Source: Aurelia coerulea (lineage: Eukaryota > Cnidaria > Scyphozoa > Semaeostomeae > Ulmaridae). Taken from it: a stretch of 64,000 bases of DNA. Both the position numbers and the translations under genes were made by a program. Location of the stretch: positions 30,636,663-30,700,662 of the forward strand of contig CM076943.1 of the NCBI GenBank assembly GCA_039566865.1. The letters run 5' to 3'. The notes below the pieces were generated by a model. That model saw nothing but the letters and a program-made list of their open reading frames with translations. It did no database searches and was not told the DNA's origin. Below are positions 47,967 to 59,649 of the stretch, one piece after another (the stretch's first letter is position 1; each line of letters opens with the position of its first letter).

Positions 47967-49363
47967 TTCATTTCATTTTTCATTTTAAACATATTTACCC
48001 TGGGATACAATTCAGTAAAATAATTAAGCAACTGCTTTCCAATTGACCCAGCAACAAAACAAAATAGCTAATAAACCTAAAGATACAACCTATTTACAAA
48101 ATGTTCCTATTAAATAGCTACTAAATGTGAAAAAGAAAAATAAAAGATAATACTTTCGATACAGATCAGCTTTCCTTGAATATTCTCAATTCAAAGCTTT
48201 TAGTTTCGTTTTAAATGACTGAATCGAAGGGGCTAATTTAATTTCTGAGTTGAGTTTATTCCATGCATTGGCTCCGCGAAACGCAAATGATTTTTGGCCG
48301 TAAGCTGTTCTCATTTTTGGTACAGCAAGATAGCACTTGGTATTGCGTAAAACCCTGGTATGAAAATCAGACAATCTGGAGAAAAGGTTTCCTAAGTTTT
48401 CAGGTGCGAGGTAATTTAAAGATTTATATACCATTGTACATGTTTCTCGATTACTCAGTTTATCAATTGTCGGCCATCCAAGCCGCTGCAATAGAGGAGC
48501 AGCTGGAGTGTCAAAAGGGCTACTTGTAACAATTCTAGCAGCTCTGTTCTGTAATTTCTGCAAGGTTTTCAATTTAGTTGCCCCGCAACATCCCCAAACA
48601 GAGCAACAATAACTGAAATGTGGTTGAACAATACTAAGATACATATTCCTTAACGTATCCTCTTGCACATAGTGTTTAGCATACTTCAAAAGTCCTATAG
48701 CTCTAGAGATCTTCTTCTGTGTACATTTAACAGTGCTCTCCCATTTTAGATTATCATCGATCATAAGACCAAGATATTTAGTTTCCTTCACAAGATCGAT
48801 ATCATTTCCATTTACTCGAAAATGAGGAATCGGTACCGTTCGTTGGTGTATCAATTTTCCTCAACTTTTGCGACGATCCTATTATCATGGCCTGTGTCTT
48901 GACAACATTCAAGGAAAGCTTGTTACCCTGTAACCATTTCTCAAGGCAGGCAAGTTCAGCATTGACAACCGCATCAATCTCTTCTATATTATCGGAAGAG
49001 AACGAAATTGCTGTATCATCCGCATACATTGTTGCTTTTGCCCATTTTAATGCAAAAGCATTAATGTAAATCAAAAATAAAAGCGGTCCAAGGCAAGAAC
49101 CTTGAGGTACCCCATTTTGATTTCAGCAGGATCGGAGCTGACGCCGTTGACCTTGCAGAACTGCTTGCGATTATTTAAGTATGAACTAAACCACTGGTGT
49201 TCAAAATTGTCGATTCCGTAATTACGCATCTTATTCAGAAGAATTTGATGGTCGACTGTATCAAAGGCTTTCTTTAGATCAATGAAAATCATGGCAGTAT
49301 ATTTCCCTCTATCAACATTTACGTACCAATCATTTGTACAGTTCAGTAAACAGGAGACAACCG
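47967..49363 (-). mobile_element. 5'-truncated CR1-like LINE, frameshifted
   Basis: Insertion limits follow from comparison with the uninterrupted MITE at 9,250-10,258. The 3' tail is the ATTTC/ATTTTTC array at 47,967-47,990 (minus-strand AAATG repeats). The 5' side is truncated in the reverse transcriptase near HSVVSCLL. Confidence 0.85.
48186..49350 (-). pseudogene. LINE reverse transcriptase with two frameshifts
   Basis: The minus strand reads AMIFIDLKKAFDTVDHQILL and NRKQFCKVNGVSSDPAEIKM in one frame (to about 49,118), GVPQGSCLGPLLFLIYI and the catalytic MYADDTAISF in the next (to about 48,835), and VKETKYLGLMIDDNLKWEST then LQKLQNRAARIVTSS to the stop at 48,186. A 1-nt loss near 49,117 breaks the GVPQG motif, and a second shift lies near 48,830. 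Catalytic aspartates are visible, but the gene cannot make one protein. Confidence 0.85.
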
Positions 49364-49982
49364 AATGAAACCCGACGAAATGGTTTGTGCATATCTCTAA
49401 TTCAAGTATTGCAAATTTCACGATTCTATTTACATTCCTTCCTTCTTTTTCGTTCGCTTGGCACCTTGCGGTTAGAAATTTTTCAAATATGCTTTGATTT
49501 TTCAGAAGTCCAGTCTCTTGAGAGTAAATCTACAATGAAACCAAAGCAAAGTGACTTCTGATTCAGATTTAAGGTTATGAAGTCTGAGTGCTGCTAATTG
49601 CTATTTTCGTCGCCCATTATGCCCATCAGTTTGCCAGAGTACAATCGCTTCAAAATATTAAAATGCAACATTTATTAAAAAAATACCAATTTGGGCTCAA
49701 CTCTTACTTGCTGACTTGGAAAATCATCGAAACCCAAACAACGCAGCATTATATTAAGTCTATTTTCATTTTAGAAACTATGCCAAAACTCATCCATCCA
49801 TGCAACAAGAGATAAGGCAGGATTTAGAACAACTCGAAGCATATATTTCAATTGCCAAAACTCGAAGTTTAGGTTAATTCTTATTGATATTTTTGGGTTT
49901 AAAGTACCAAATAATAAACAAAGAACAGTAATTAAAGCTGTTTTTCTTATTAAAACTTTTTACCAGAGAGTAGTGTTCACAC

Positions 49983-52691
49983 AACAGGGCAACATTTCGT
50001 TTTCAATAGACCGAGAAGTTTGTTTTGATTTGGGGATTGACCAATCAGATCACGCTATTTTCAAAGATGGCGGCCCGCTGTAAACAAGCAAACCTCCGAA
50101 AAAGGGCTAAAACCTATCTTTGTTTTTGTTCCACGGATTTGCGGTTTTCGAATATTTTCAAACAATAACAACGAATTTCTTAAACATGAATTCTGATGCA
50201 CACTTCCAATGTGCATTTTCCCCATATTCGGCCTAAATCAAGAGTAAGAGGGTGTTGAAACTAACGAAAAAATCGCACGGTTTCAGACCACACCCTCGCC
50301 ATTACTTGTTCAAATTATTTGCAAGAAAATTACTTGGAAATCAAAACAAGCCCCAAAAGATTATTTTACAAGTCATACGACCTTGAAATTGACACTTTCA
50401 AATTTATTTTTTAATCCCGACTCGTGAAGGAGCCCACAAAGGTCAAGTGGCTTTTTATTGCTTATAGAAACAGGATATCTCTAGCCTATCTAACATTTTG
50501 CAAAACATGTTCTGACAAGGGGACTCCATCTCTTTGCTGTAAGAACCAAAGTGTGTTTTTTCACTCTTCACATACCCCTTCACTGTTCAACTCAGCTCTC
50601 CAAGGGGGCGACATTTTATAGGAATGTTTCGGCGGGAAAATCTTAGTTCTTGTGCCGACTAAATTTTGGCCTAATGTTATTGTAGGCTGAAGTATGCCTG
50701 TGTTTACGGGAAAAGTTCGCGAGATGCCTGGAGGATTTTCACAGAAATGTGGGAATCCCTTTCCCTTACATGAAGGTATGAATAAAGAATGATACAGAAA
50801 CGGAGATTGTTAACATCAAATCTAATGGCCTTCAAAAGCAACTGAACGCGTTCAAAAAATTGGCAAAAGATGGTCAAACTTCAACAAGAGCAATGACCAA
50901 GTTGGTTGATCCGAATTGTAAAATTTCATCGTGATCACCATAATGGCTTGTTTGATTAAAATCGTTGATCACAGCACACTATGAGCGGTTACACAAATTT
51001 TTTAGCCAGTTTCTTAAATTTTAGGCCATTTTACTCGAAAAGTTTGTGACTAGTCTCTTTATGTCTTGGGAGTACCTTATGATGAAATTCAAAAGCAAGT
51101 ATTAACAGAAATTGCACTAAAAATATTCAGAAACATACCGGTACTGCACAGTACCAAAATTTTTTCAGGTGACCTAGGAAAATTTTAACTTCAAATTAAA
51201 ATCGTTCGTAGCTTTTTGAATTGGAGTGTGTAGTTTGGTTTCATAATGTTTGAAAAAAACAAACAAAGCCTGCAGATTCTCACAAGCAGTTTCTTGCATT
51301 AAAACGATACGCGTATACCCTTTAGATATTCTAGTTGTAAATTTTACAAATTTTGTTGCGAATGTGGCCCTTGGAATGCAAAATCTCATTTTTTCCCACG
51401 ATTGCAATTGAGTCAAATTAGTTCAACAACTTTGATTCAGCGAAATATAATTCTTATTGCGTCCTCCACTCTGCTGATTTGGTGTACTTTTAACTGCGAT
51501 TTTAAAATTGTTTACCATCATGAATGGGACAGTTTTGCCAACTATAACGAAAAAACTTTCATCAAAATAAATGTAAAACTTACCCGTCCTTGTTTCTGTA
51601 CATTAGACTGCATGTCTGTTGTAGCTATAGCTCTCAAGGCTTTCTAAACTTTAAGAATACTACCTTGCATCTCACAGAAAATATGACAAACCCGGATATT
51701 ATGTGATGAGTCCTGCTAGTGAATCTTTCATGGTTGTGGCCACTCATTTCACACGGATTCAGAATGCATTTTGCCAGCAATCAGCGAGTGCCTTATTTGT
51801 TGCGAATTCTTGAGTGGGAGATGGTAACAATGGCGATGAAGGCAAACTCGTCAATTTTTAATGTGGCTTCCAACTCACTAAAGACGATGATATCTTGATA
51901 GGACAACGAGATGACGATAACGATGGAACAGTGCCAGATGAATTCGTTGGGTTGGAGGCAACAGACGATCAAAGGGCGCTGATGCTGGAGGACAGATGGT
52001 GCCAATCTGATATGCTAGAGCAATGGTTGTAAGAATTGCCCATCTTAGTTCAGCTAAAGTTTAGCTTTTATAGTTTTATTTTTATGTAACATTGTTTTTG
52101 CAAAGCGCTTGCCATTTCAGTTCGTCGCAAATGTCTAACTGATATGGTTCTGGTTCTATGACCCTTAACATAAAATAGCAACACGCCCCCTCCCTGGAAA
52201 TCTACACTTTTGATAGACGAAGCAGTCAACCCCTTTGACATGACTTTAACTCATTAGGACTAAAGATCTATTTTTATTTGTCAATTTCAAAGTGGAATGA
52301 CTTGTGAAATAATCTTTTCGGGCATGTTTTAATTTCCAAGTAATTTTCCTGCAAATTATTTGAACAAGTAATGGCGAGGGTATGGTCTGAAACCGTGCGA
52401 TTTTTTCGTTAGTTTCAACACCCTCTTACTCTTGATTTAGGCCGAATATCGGGAAAATGCACATTGGAAGTGTGCATCAGAATTCATATTTAAGAAATTC
52501 GTTGTTATTGTTTGAAAATATTCGAAAACCGCAAATCCGTGGAACAAAAACAAAGATAGGTTCTAGCCCTTTTTCGGAGGTTTGTTTGTTTACAGCGGGC
52601 CGCCATCTTTGAAAATTGCGTGATCTGATTGGTCAATCCCCAAATCAAAACAAACTTCTCGGTCTATTGAAAACGAAATGTTGCCCTGTTT
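49983..52691. mobile_element. 2.7-kb foldback element with 8-bp TSD
   Basis: AACAGGGCAACATTTCGTTT at the left and its inverse at the right begin arms of about 420 bp (49,983-50,405; about 52,300-52,691) that pair with few mismatches, e.g. GACCGAGAAGTTTGTTTTGA and GTGTTGAAACTAACGAAAAA. GTTCACAC is duplicated at 49,975-49,982 and 52,692-52,699. The comparable MITE copy at about 9,485 lacks this insert. An 8-bp duplication and ACAGGGC end suggest a hAT-like origin. The middle 1.9 kb has no recognisable gene. Confidence 0.8.
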
Positions 52692-53402
52692 GTTCACACA
52701 GTGTTCATTGTTTCTCCTGCGGCCATAATGGGCGACGCTAGAAGAAAACGACGTTTTTATCCCCTTCTTTTAAATCTTCTAAAATCAGTATGAAGAGTTT
52801 ACGTAAAAAATCAATACTCTGTGATCTTTTTCTCCATTAGTTGGTGATATGATCTGACTATTTGGTTTTTTCATTGATTGCTCTTTTTGGATCTAACTCA
52901 GAACTTCGCGACGACATGGGCATAATGGGCGACACCACTCTATTTCAGCCTGATATCATAACTAGATTCTTAATAAAGGGTTTCATTCATTCATTGGGAA
53001 ATAAATGCTATCTGTTTGCCAATCAACCTCTTTCGTGAACTCCAAAACATTACTTACAGAACTGTGATAGGCAGGGCCTGCAGGGGTAAACTGGGTAAAC
53101 TTGGGTTGAAATGGATAGGGCCAAGAGTGTAAATAAGTTTGGCTAAGATTTAGATTTACATATTCCCCTTTGTTAAGAACCTACACCCTGATTACTGGAT
53201 GTGCCTCATTGCATAAGATACTAACCAGGCTGAGTTCAAAATCTTAGGTTCATATGTGCGGGTTTTTACTGTATTGTAGAATTAGACACGGGCCCCCTGT
53301 AAAGCAGTCAAGGCCCTTAGTCCTATTTTGTTGGATTCTGTGGATATCTAGCTCCACAGGTTCCCGTTAGCTGCATAATAAAAATTGGTTCCAAGAAATC
53401 TA

Positions 53403-54193
53403 CCGGGTGTCTCAAAAAAAAGTACCCCCTTTTGACTCAACAAGGCAACAAAACGATAATATTTCGGGACTTTTTGAATTCATGGCTACATTTGTTGGTC
53501 TTCAACTTAAATGCACATACCTTGCATTTGGAAATCGACCACCAAATGCCAGAGATATGAGTTCACAAGGTCAAAATTTGGAGTGCACCTGAAACCAGAG
53601 GTTTTGAGAAATGGCCTAGCCATAATTTGACAACAAACAGCCATTTTGCAAACGAATTTTCGACTTTGACCTTTATTTTTTATTTTTGAAAAGATTTATA
53701 CCTTGAATTACTTCAATTGTTCTTGAAGTGACTTTTCTTTTGAGGAAACATTCCTTGCATTGCATTCGATCCCAAGTTTTTTGTATTAAAGAAGAGGAAA
53801 GGAGTACATGCACGCTTATTTTGGAGATGTGGCACGACTTTATCAATTTTACCACATTTTTACTATAATTGTTTAATCAGCGCCATGTCCATGCATCTTT
53901 TATTCTTTTCAAAAGCAAAACACGGAAACTTAAAGTCTACAGGTACTTTAGAAAATGTCCATGATACAAATCATGACTAGGCCCTTTTTCAAAACCTCTG
54001 GTTTTGGTTGCACCGTAAATTTTGACTTTGCGAACCTGTATCTCCGGTGTTTGGTGGACGATTTCTAAATGCAAGGTACGTGCATCTAAGTTGAACATTG
54101 ATAGATGTAGCTGTGAAGTCGGGGAGCAATGATATCTTATTGCTTTGTTCCTATTTTCAGCCAAAAGTGGGTACTTTTTTCTGAGACACCCGG
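53403..54193. mobile_element. 791-bp foldback MITE with CCGGGTGTCTCA ends
   Basis: CCGGGTGTCTCAAAAAAAAG and the inverse of the right end (TTTTTTCTGAGACACCCGG) are flanked by TA (53,401-53,402; 54,194-54,195). Arms of over 200 bp pair inward (CAAAACCTCTGG against CCAGAGGTTTTG, GCATTTGGAAATCG-CCACC against its inverse). No gene. Confidence 0.82.
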
Positions 54194-54965
54194 TAGTAAA
54201 TATTGAAAAAATGACAGGCTCATAGATGCGTTCAATGTTTTTACTCACCCGTCCATTTAGAATCTTCATATATTTTGTGGTCTGTGATTTTTAGATTTTA
54301 GAAACTTGGAAACTAAGATTGTAGTTTTTTTCCTTTTTCTTTCCTTTTCATCCCAAATTTTACATCGTATTGTACTATCAATTTGTAACTAGATTTTTGC
54401 ACAGATGGCCAATTAGAAAACAGTATACAGTATTTAATTTGCACCTTAAGTAGATCATCTTAAAAGAGAACTGAAGGCTGACAGCAATCAGTATAGTTGC
54501 TGAAAGGGAAAGTTATGCCTTTCCGCAAATTAAAACAATCGAAGCAGCGAAAGGTTGCGAGAATCTTTGACTGAACTGCCTTTCCGCGTGCTCAACGCAA
54601 CATTTTGCCATACTGGAATCGGGGCATATTTTGTGGCTGCAAATCGTTTTGAAATGATATGTCTATCAAAATCAACTGATGATTTTGTTACATAATGAGC
54701 CCTTTTAGCATTTCTTTTTGGCATCCGGTTTTATTCTCAGTCTTAAGAACTTGTAAACTTATTCTTTACATGTGAATTTATCATCAAAATTTTAGAGAAA
54801 GCTCTGATTTGGAAATTGTGATTTTACTTAAAAAAGCTGCTAAAATTGCTTCCTTTTCTTTATTTCTGTTATTCCTATTAATGTTCTTAATTTTGTGGAG
54901 GATGGTCAACAATACCTATCAACTGTTAGTCGAAGATTCGAAATATCATGGGTCAAGGTCAGCGA

Positions 54966-55187
54966 AGACTGCGTTTACACGATGCTGGCGCATTTTAAAA
55001 ACGGTGAAAAATATGACGGTAGCTAAATTTGAGCTATCGCAATACCGCTTTCAAAGAGTTCTGTTTTCGAAATATACCGTTTTCAAAATCTGCCGGCAAA
55101 AAATGTGCCGTTTTCGTGTGAACGGGAGGCCTATCCATCACATTTTCACCGTTTTCAAAATGTGCCGGCATTGTTTCAACGCAGTCT
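54966..55187. mobile_element. 222-bp MITE with AGACTGCGTTTACACG ends
   Basis: AGACTGCGTTTACACGATGC at the left pairs with the inverse of the right end over about 45 bp, through AAAACGGTGAAAA. A GTTTTCAAAATGTGCCGGC-like motif recurs inside. No target duplication is clear. It resembles the GTTTACACGA elements at 55,811 and 57,622. Confidence 0.7.
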
Positions 55188-55810
55188 AATTCCAATCAAG
55201 AAAAAAATTCGAGCTGCGGTTATTCTAAAAAGCTCGACTAAAACGCCACAGGATCTATGATGCCCTGCAAATGTTGGGAATCTTATCAAAATCTAAACAG
55301 GTATACCGGGTGCAGCCAAGAAGTAAAAAAGCATCGCTAAAGGGGAGCCGTTCAGCGGCATAAACTGATGCGGCTTGCTGCAACGAATCAACTAAAAATT
55401 GACAAATGTATGTATAAACGAAACATTTTTGGAAACAATCATGAAACTGACGAATAAAATGTTGAAACAAGGAACGAAGAAACTGATACAAATTCAACGA
55501 AATGTAATAGAGCAAGGCTACTTATAAACTTTCTTTCTCCGTAGCGTAAGGCTCAGCAAACCAAAACAAAAGATACCAATGTATTCTGGTAGAATATCTT
55601 TCGTATGCTAGAATGCTAGAATATAGCTCAAGTCCTCAATAAGTTGTCTGGTTGGGGCATCAAGGGTATCTGTTATGATTCTAGCAGCACGATTTTGAAG
55701 CTTTTGCAACTGGTAGAACCAGCACAGCCCTAAACAGAACAACAGTATCAAAAGTGGCGCTCTACAATGCCTGTGTATAGAGTAGGTAGAAAAGACTTTG
55801 CATGTCTTAA

Positions 55811-56232
55811 GGCCTGTTTACACGAGCCCGGGTTGGCTCCAACCCGCCGCAGAGAGTCAGCCCTGCTCCAGACAAATCTCTTCAAGCGTTTACACGAACG
55901 CAGTAGCCAGCCCAAATCAGAGTTTCAAATTCTCGAGGGTAGGGTTGACCCGTTGAGGCGGGTTGGCTGTTTGTAGAATTTTTCCATGTGAAGGTGGGTC
56001 AGCTCAACCATGGGTCATTTGAGCAAAAGCTATTTTCATGAAAACAAAAGCCTGCTTGCCAAAGTCAAAGTCAAAGCCAAAGCCAAATAATGCAATTCAT
56101 AGGGCTGCCCCGGGCTGGCTATTTACCACGCTACCGAGCTGCCCCAGACTCATGTAAACGGCAACTTTTTTCAATGAGGCGATTTGAGCTGACCCGGGGT
56201 GGATACTACCCCGGGTTCGTGTAAACGGGGCC
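55811..56232. mobile_element. 422-bp MITE with TTAA target duplication
   Basis: GGCCTGTTTACACGAGCCCG at the left and the inverse of CGTGTAAACGGGGCC at the right are bounded by TTAA (55,807-55,810; 56,233-56,236). TTAA duplication is typical of piggyBac and Kolobok transposons. It interrupts the LINE frame after SRTIGLL. It contains a short AGTCAAAGTCAAAGCCAAAG hexamer repeat. No transposase. Confidence 0.85.
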
Positions 56233-57008
56233 TTAAAAGGCCAATGGTCCTGGAGACCTTGGTAGAAACTGCCTTAATTTGCTCCTTCCAGTCCAAAGAG
56301 AAATCGATTTGTACTCCAAGGTACTTTGTCCTTTGAACTACTTCGAGTTCATTGTCACGTATCTTCAGTTCCAAGACTTCATTTCGACCTTTGAGAGAGT
56401 TGTGTTTCTGCTTTGTGGATATGAGAATTGAATGACTTTTTGCTACATTTAAGGACAGCGTATTGCCTTGCAGCCAAGCATCCAGCTTTCTAAGATCGCT
56501 ATTTATATCCTCATTCACCTGAGTCAAGTCACAGAGGAATCTTTGACAGCCAAGGTAAGATCATTCATATAGATGAGGAAGAGAAGGGGGCTATTTCCTG
56601 AACAACTGAATCAGCACTGTTAACCCTACAGAATTGTTTGCGGTTGGATAGGTAGGACCTGAACAAAGATAGCTCTCGCTGTTGAACACCATAAAGTTCG
56701 AGCTTTTTACAAAGAATATCGTGGTCGACTGTATCAAATGCTTTTTTCAGGTCAATAAGTACTAATTCCACGAATTTACCGAGATGAAACCCGTTGTACC
56801 AATCATCGCTCATTTTAAGCAAACAATTCAGCGTGGAATTGAGGCGTAAACACCCCGATTGGTCAGCTGTAAAAAGGCCATTTCCTTTCATATGCTGGTA
56901 CAGTTGGTCAAAAGCAAGTTTTTCAAAGAACTTTGATATGACAGGCAGAGGTTCCCTTTTCCACAGCGCAGCATCCTTGCACCGCAAAATGAAAGGGAAC
57001 TCCTGCAT
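56171..57008 (-). pseudogene. LINE reverse transcriptase remnant
   Basis: The frame at 56,565-57,008 contains PVISKFFEKLAFDQLYQHMK, LVLIDLKKAFDTVDHDILCK and LSNRKQFCRVNSADS. The frame at 56,238-56,527 contains LDAWLQGNTLSLNVAKSHSI and RTKYLGVQIDFSLDWKEQIK, ending SRTIGLL where the MITE interrupts. The GVPQG and YADD region between them is deleted apart from scraps (LLFLIYMNDL on the other frame), so the enzyme is dead. Confidence 0.78.
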
Positions 57009-57621
57009 AGGAGAGTAGCCCGGTATATTATTCGAAGGGCCTTTTCAAATTGAATCAAAATCTGACTTCACACTTGATAGAATTTGGTGGTATGATGCAG
57101 CGCGTGAGGTGCGGCGGGACAAAGCTAAATGCACCTAACGTCAAGCAAAACACTTTAGAGTTAAAGTTCAGCTTAACTGTGGTATCTTTTTACACATTAA
57201 ACTGACCCAAAAGAAGGTATGGCCACATTAGTTTCAACAAGCATTCTCTCTTGCTAAACATATCAAAAGATAACATTTTCGAATAACGTCTCAAATCTAT
57301 CGCAGGCAACATTTAAAAGCTGGTCCGTGGTATATTCCGGCAGAATTTCAGACAAGCGTTATTCATTCAGCCATAAATTTCTAATCAGTAGCACAGTGAA
57401 ACCTAGCCTGTGCGCAGACACGACTGATTTCATTACAGCGATGTTTGTCCTCCAGTAGAGTCTGCGCATCCGCGACACAAAGCGAGTCTGCTGATATCAG
57501 CAGGCATACTTTCATTTAATTGGCAACTGCATAAACAAAGCTAGCAAAAAGCCTATTATGTTAGGGTGTTTGTTTACCCTACTTAGAATCCTACTTATAA
57601 GCCACCCAATTGAATCTCTAA
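57009..57621. other. No recognisable feature
   Basis: I see no gene or repeat boundary between the LINE remnant and the next MITE. Confidence 0.4.
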
Positions 57622-58019
57622 GGCCCCGTTCACACGAGAACGCAATCATTCCGTCCCATATCCTTCCGTTCCGAAAAGTGGGACGCTTGGGGGTTGCGTT
57701 TGGACGGGAACAACGCTTGAAATAATGCTGTTCCGTTCCAAGAAGTGGAACGACATGCAGTCGTCCCATTCCGTTCCCATGTGAACAGCAATGAAGTACA
57801 GAGCTGGTCCAAAAAAAGGAGCGATAAGATTTTTGGTCCAAATGCATGCATGTGTGTTGTCGTTGCTGGCAAAATTAGAAAGAGCTGATGAAAAATTGCA
57901 CAACGGAACGATTTCCTTCCGTCGTGAACAGAAACGAAAACCGATGTACGCAATTGTTCCATTCCCGTGAGAACAGCCCACTTCTGCGTTCCAGAAAATG
58001 GAACGAAGATCAACGGGGT
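57622..58019. mobile_element. 398-bp MITE with GGCCCCGTTCACACGAG end
   Basis: GGCCCCGTT at the left and AACGGGGT at the right form short inverted ends, bounded by CTAA on both sides (57,618-57,621; 58,020-58,023), a near-TTAA duplication. The interior is rich in CCGTTCC and GGAACG motifs in both orientations. Long minus-strand frames here are by-products of this composition. Confidence 0.65.
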
Positions 58020-58434
58020 CTAATTCAAGAAGCATAATTGCAAGAATTCCTTGAAGATACTTATCAGTAAATTGAACAAACAGAGAAAAATCGAGATTCC
58101 TTTCCACCAATGAGGTTTGGTTTCTCGATCCTGGGAACCGCAAGTGACTTTGGACAGGCTTTGCATCACTGATGCACAGACTCTATTGGAAGAGAAAACT
58201 CCCTGAAAGCAAATCAGTCGAGTCTGCATGCAGGCCAAAGGACACCTTCTCTCGTAAAAAATGGAATTGCCACCGTTTCGAAAATTCCACTGACTGGAAA
58301 CAAGCCTTCCTACATCTTGTAGAAATCCAAATTTAGGCCAAAAAAGAAACGCAATTAAAAAGCTATAAATGTGTCCTTTTAAGTCTGTTAAATTTCTCGA
58401 TCTCAAGGACTTCACTCTCCAGGTAGCATTGGAA

Positions 58435-59477
58435 TTATGGCTTTGCTTTTGTATGTATCCTTTTATGAACTGTGAAGTTGCCAAGGTATTTGAAGGACTT
58501 GTTGCAAATTTCACACGCATAAGGCTTTTCTCCAGTATGTTCTCTTTGATGCAGTTTAAGACTTCCCTTTGTTGAGAATGGTTTTTTGCAAACTTCACAC
58601 GAGAATGGTCTTAAACCACTGTCCCCCTTTCTTCCAGTATGCACCGCGTTATGGATTCTGATATTCCTCAAGTTTGTAAATGATCTTCCGCAAATATTGC
58701 AAGAAAACGGTCCCTCTGTGCTATTTATCTCTTCACCAAAATGCCCCTTTTTATGAATTTTAAGATTTCCTTTGTCTTTGAATGAGTTTCCACAAATATC
58801 ACAGCGAAATGGTCTCTCGTCGCTGTGCACTTTTTTGTGATTTTTGCATTTATCGGATGTCGCAAACTTCTTCTCACACACATCACATGAGTATGGCCTC
58901 TTTCCTGTGTGTTGCCTGCCATGTATTATAAGGTAGAATTTGTTTTTGTACGATTTACCACAAACAGTACACGCAAAAGGTCTCTCTTCAGAGTGAACAA
59001 GTTTGTGTCTCCTGTACTTATGTAACAATCTGAATCTCTTGCCACATACATCGCAAGAATACGGTTGTTCTCCAGTATGTAAAGTTTTATGTTTTTCAAG
59101 GACTACCTTTTGAATAAACTTCGCCCCACAAATATCGGACGAAAAACATTTTCCTACATTATGCCCATTTTTGTGCTCGCTGAGAATAGCAGAATTCGTC
59201 GAACTGTGAGTCTTTTGGTGCCTTTGAAGATGGTCATTTCTCCTAAACAATTTGCCACACACATCACACGAGTAAGACTTTTCTCCCGGAAAATCGTTAC
59301 TGTGTAAAGCACAGATTTGAGATTGTGCAGTGGAACATTTGACTACAATTTCGTCTCTTCTCTGCATTGATACATCGTTACTGCTACGATTTTCCTCACC
59401 TCTATTAAGCGTTGTTTTCTCAACGTGTACCGATGCTTTCTGTGTTTCAAGTGATATTGTGTGTTTCGAATGAGTTT
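58435..59477 (-). CDS. C2H2 zinc-finger protein, last exon (nine fingers)
   Basis: Likely a nuclear DNA-binding regulator. The frame stays open upstream of the first ATG (59,367) to an acceptor at 59,478-59,479 (minus strand TTTTTAG), entering in phase 1, so earlier exons must exist at higher coordinates; I did not find them. Counting from that ATG, fingers lie at about residues 32-54, 75-97, 103-125, 131-153, 159-181, 187-209, 221-243, 255-277 and 283-305. Linkers include HTGEQPY, HSEERPF, HSDERPF and HTGEKPY. Finger 2 reads CFSSDICGAKF and lacks the first zinc cysteine at its usual place. No KRAB or other leading domain is visible in this exon. The family is too large to name an orthologue. 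Confidence 0.9.
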
Positions 59478-59649
59478 CTAAAAATACAATGATAGTATGA
59501 TCATCATCAAAGTTTGTTCAGTATTTCTGTCAAAGACCATATAAATTAATAGCTGGTCATCTTATGTTACTTCGGGGAAGAGACGAAATCACAAGATGAA
59601 AACCACATTTTGAGCAATGGTACCCCAAAAAAGGGTGTCCCAAAAAGTA

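Larger units (their letters stand above)
47799..52940. mobile_element. Mariner-like MITE nested in the previous one
   Basis: GAGTAGCGTCGCCCATTATG at the left and the inverse of CATAATGGGCGACACCACTC at the right, flanked by TA (47,797-47,798; 52,941-52,942). Its own sequence is the reverse of the copy at 9,250-10,258. It is interrupted by a LINE (47,967-49,363) and a foldback element (49,983-52,691); subtracting both leaves about 1.03 kb, matching the 1,009 bp of the other copy. Confidence 0.85.
47713..53271. mobile_element. Outer Tc1-like MITE (CAGTAAAAACCCGCACATA ends)
   Basis: CAGTAAAAACCCGCACATA and following bases (47,713-47,738) match the inverse of 53,246-53,271 at 25 of 26 positions. 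TA flanks both ends (47,711-47,712; 53,272-53,273). TTAAGAACCTACA-CCTGA recurs internally near each end. Without the inner insertion it would be only about 420 bp, a MITE with no coding capacity. Confidence 0.88.
55620..57008 (-). mobile_element. Broken CR1-like LINE split by a MITE
   Basis: Two coding remnants on the minus strand are separated by a deletion near 56,540 and the TTAA element at 55,811-56,232. LLILLF-type and LQKLQNRAARIITDT codons at about 55,640-55,750 resemble the LINE at 48,186, so it may be the same family. The 5' and 3' ends are missing or rearranged. Confidence 0.72.

Noticed and set aside
54809..55189. 126-codon plus-strand frame with a hydrophobic N-terminus
   Set aside because: Its C-terminal two fifths is the MITE at 54,966-55,187, and the hydrophobic start has no domain or splice support.
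57512..58598. Overlapping minus-strand frames of 111, 127, 165 and 192 codons
   Set aside because: They overlap each other in different frames across a MITE with biased composition and shadow the zinc-finger exon; none has a domain I recognise.
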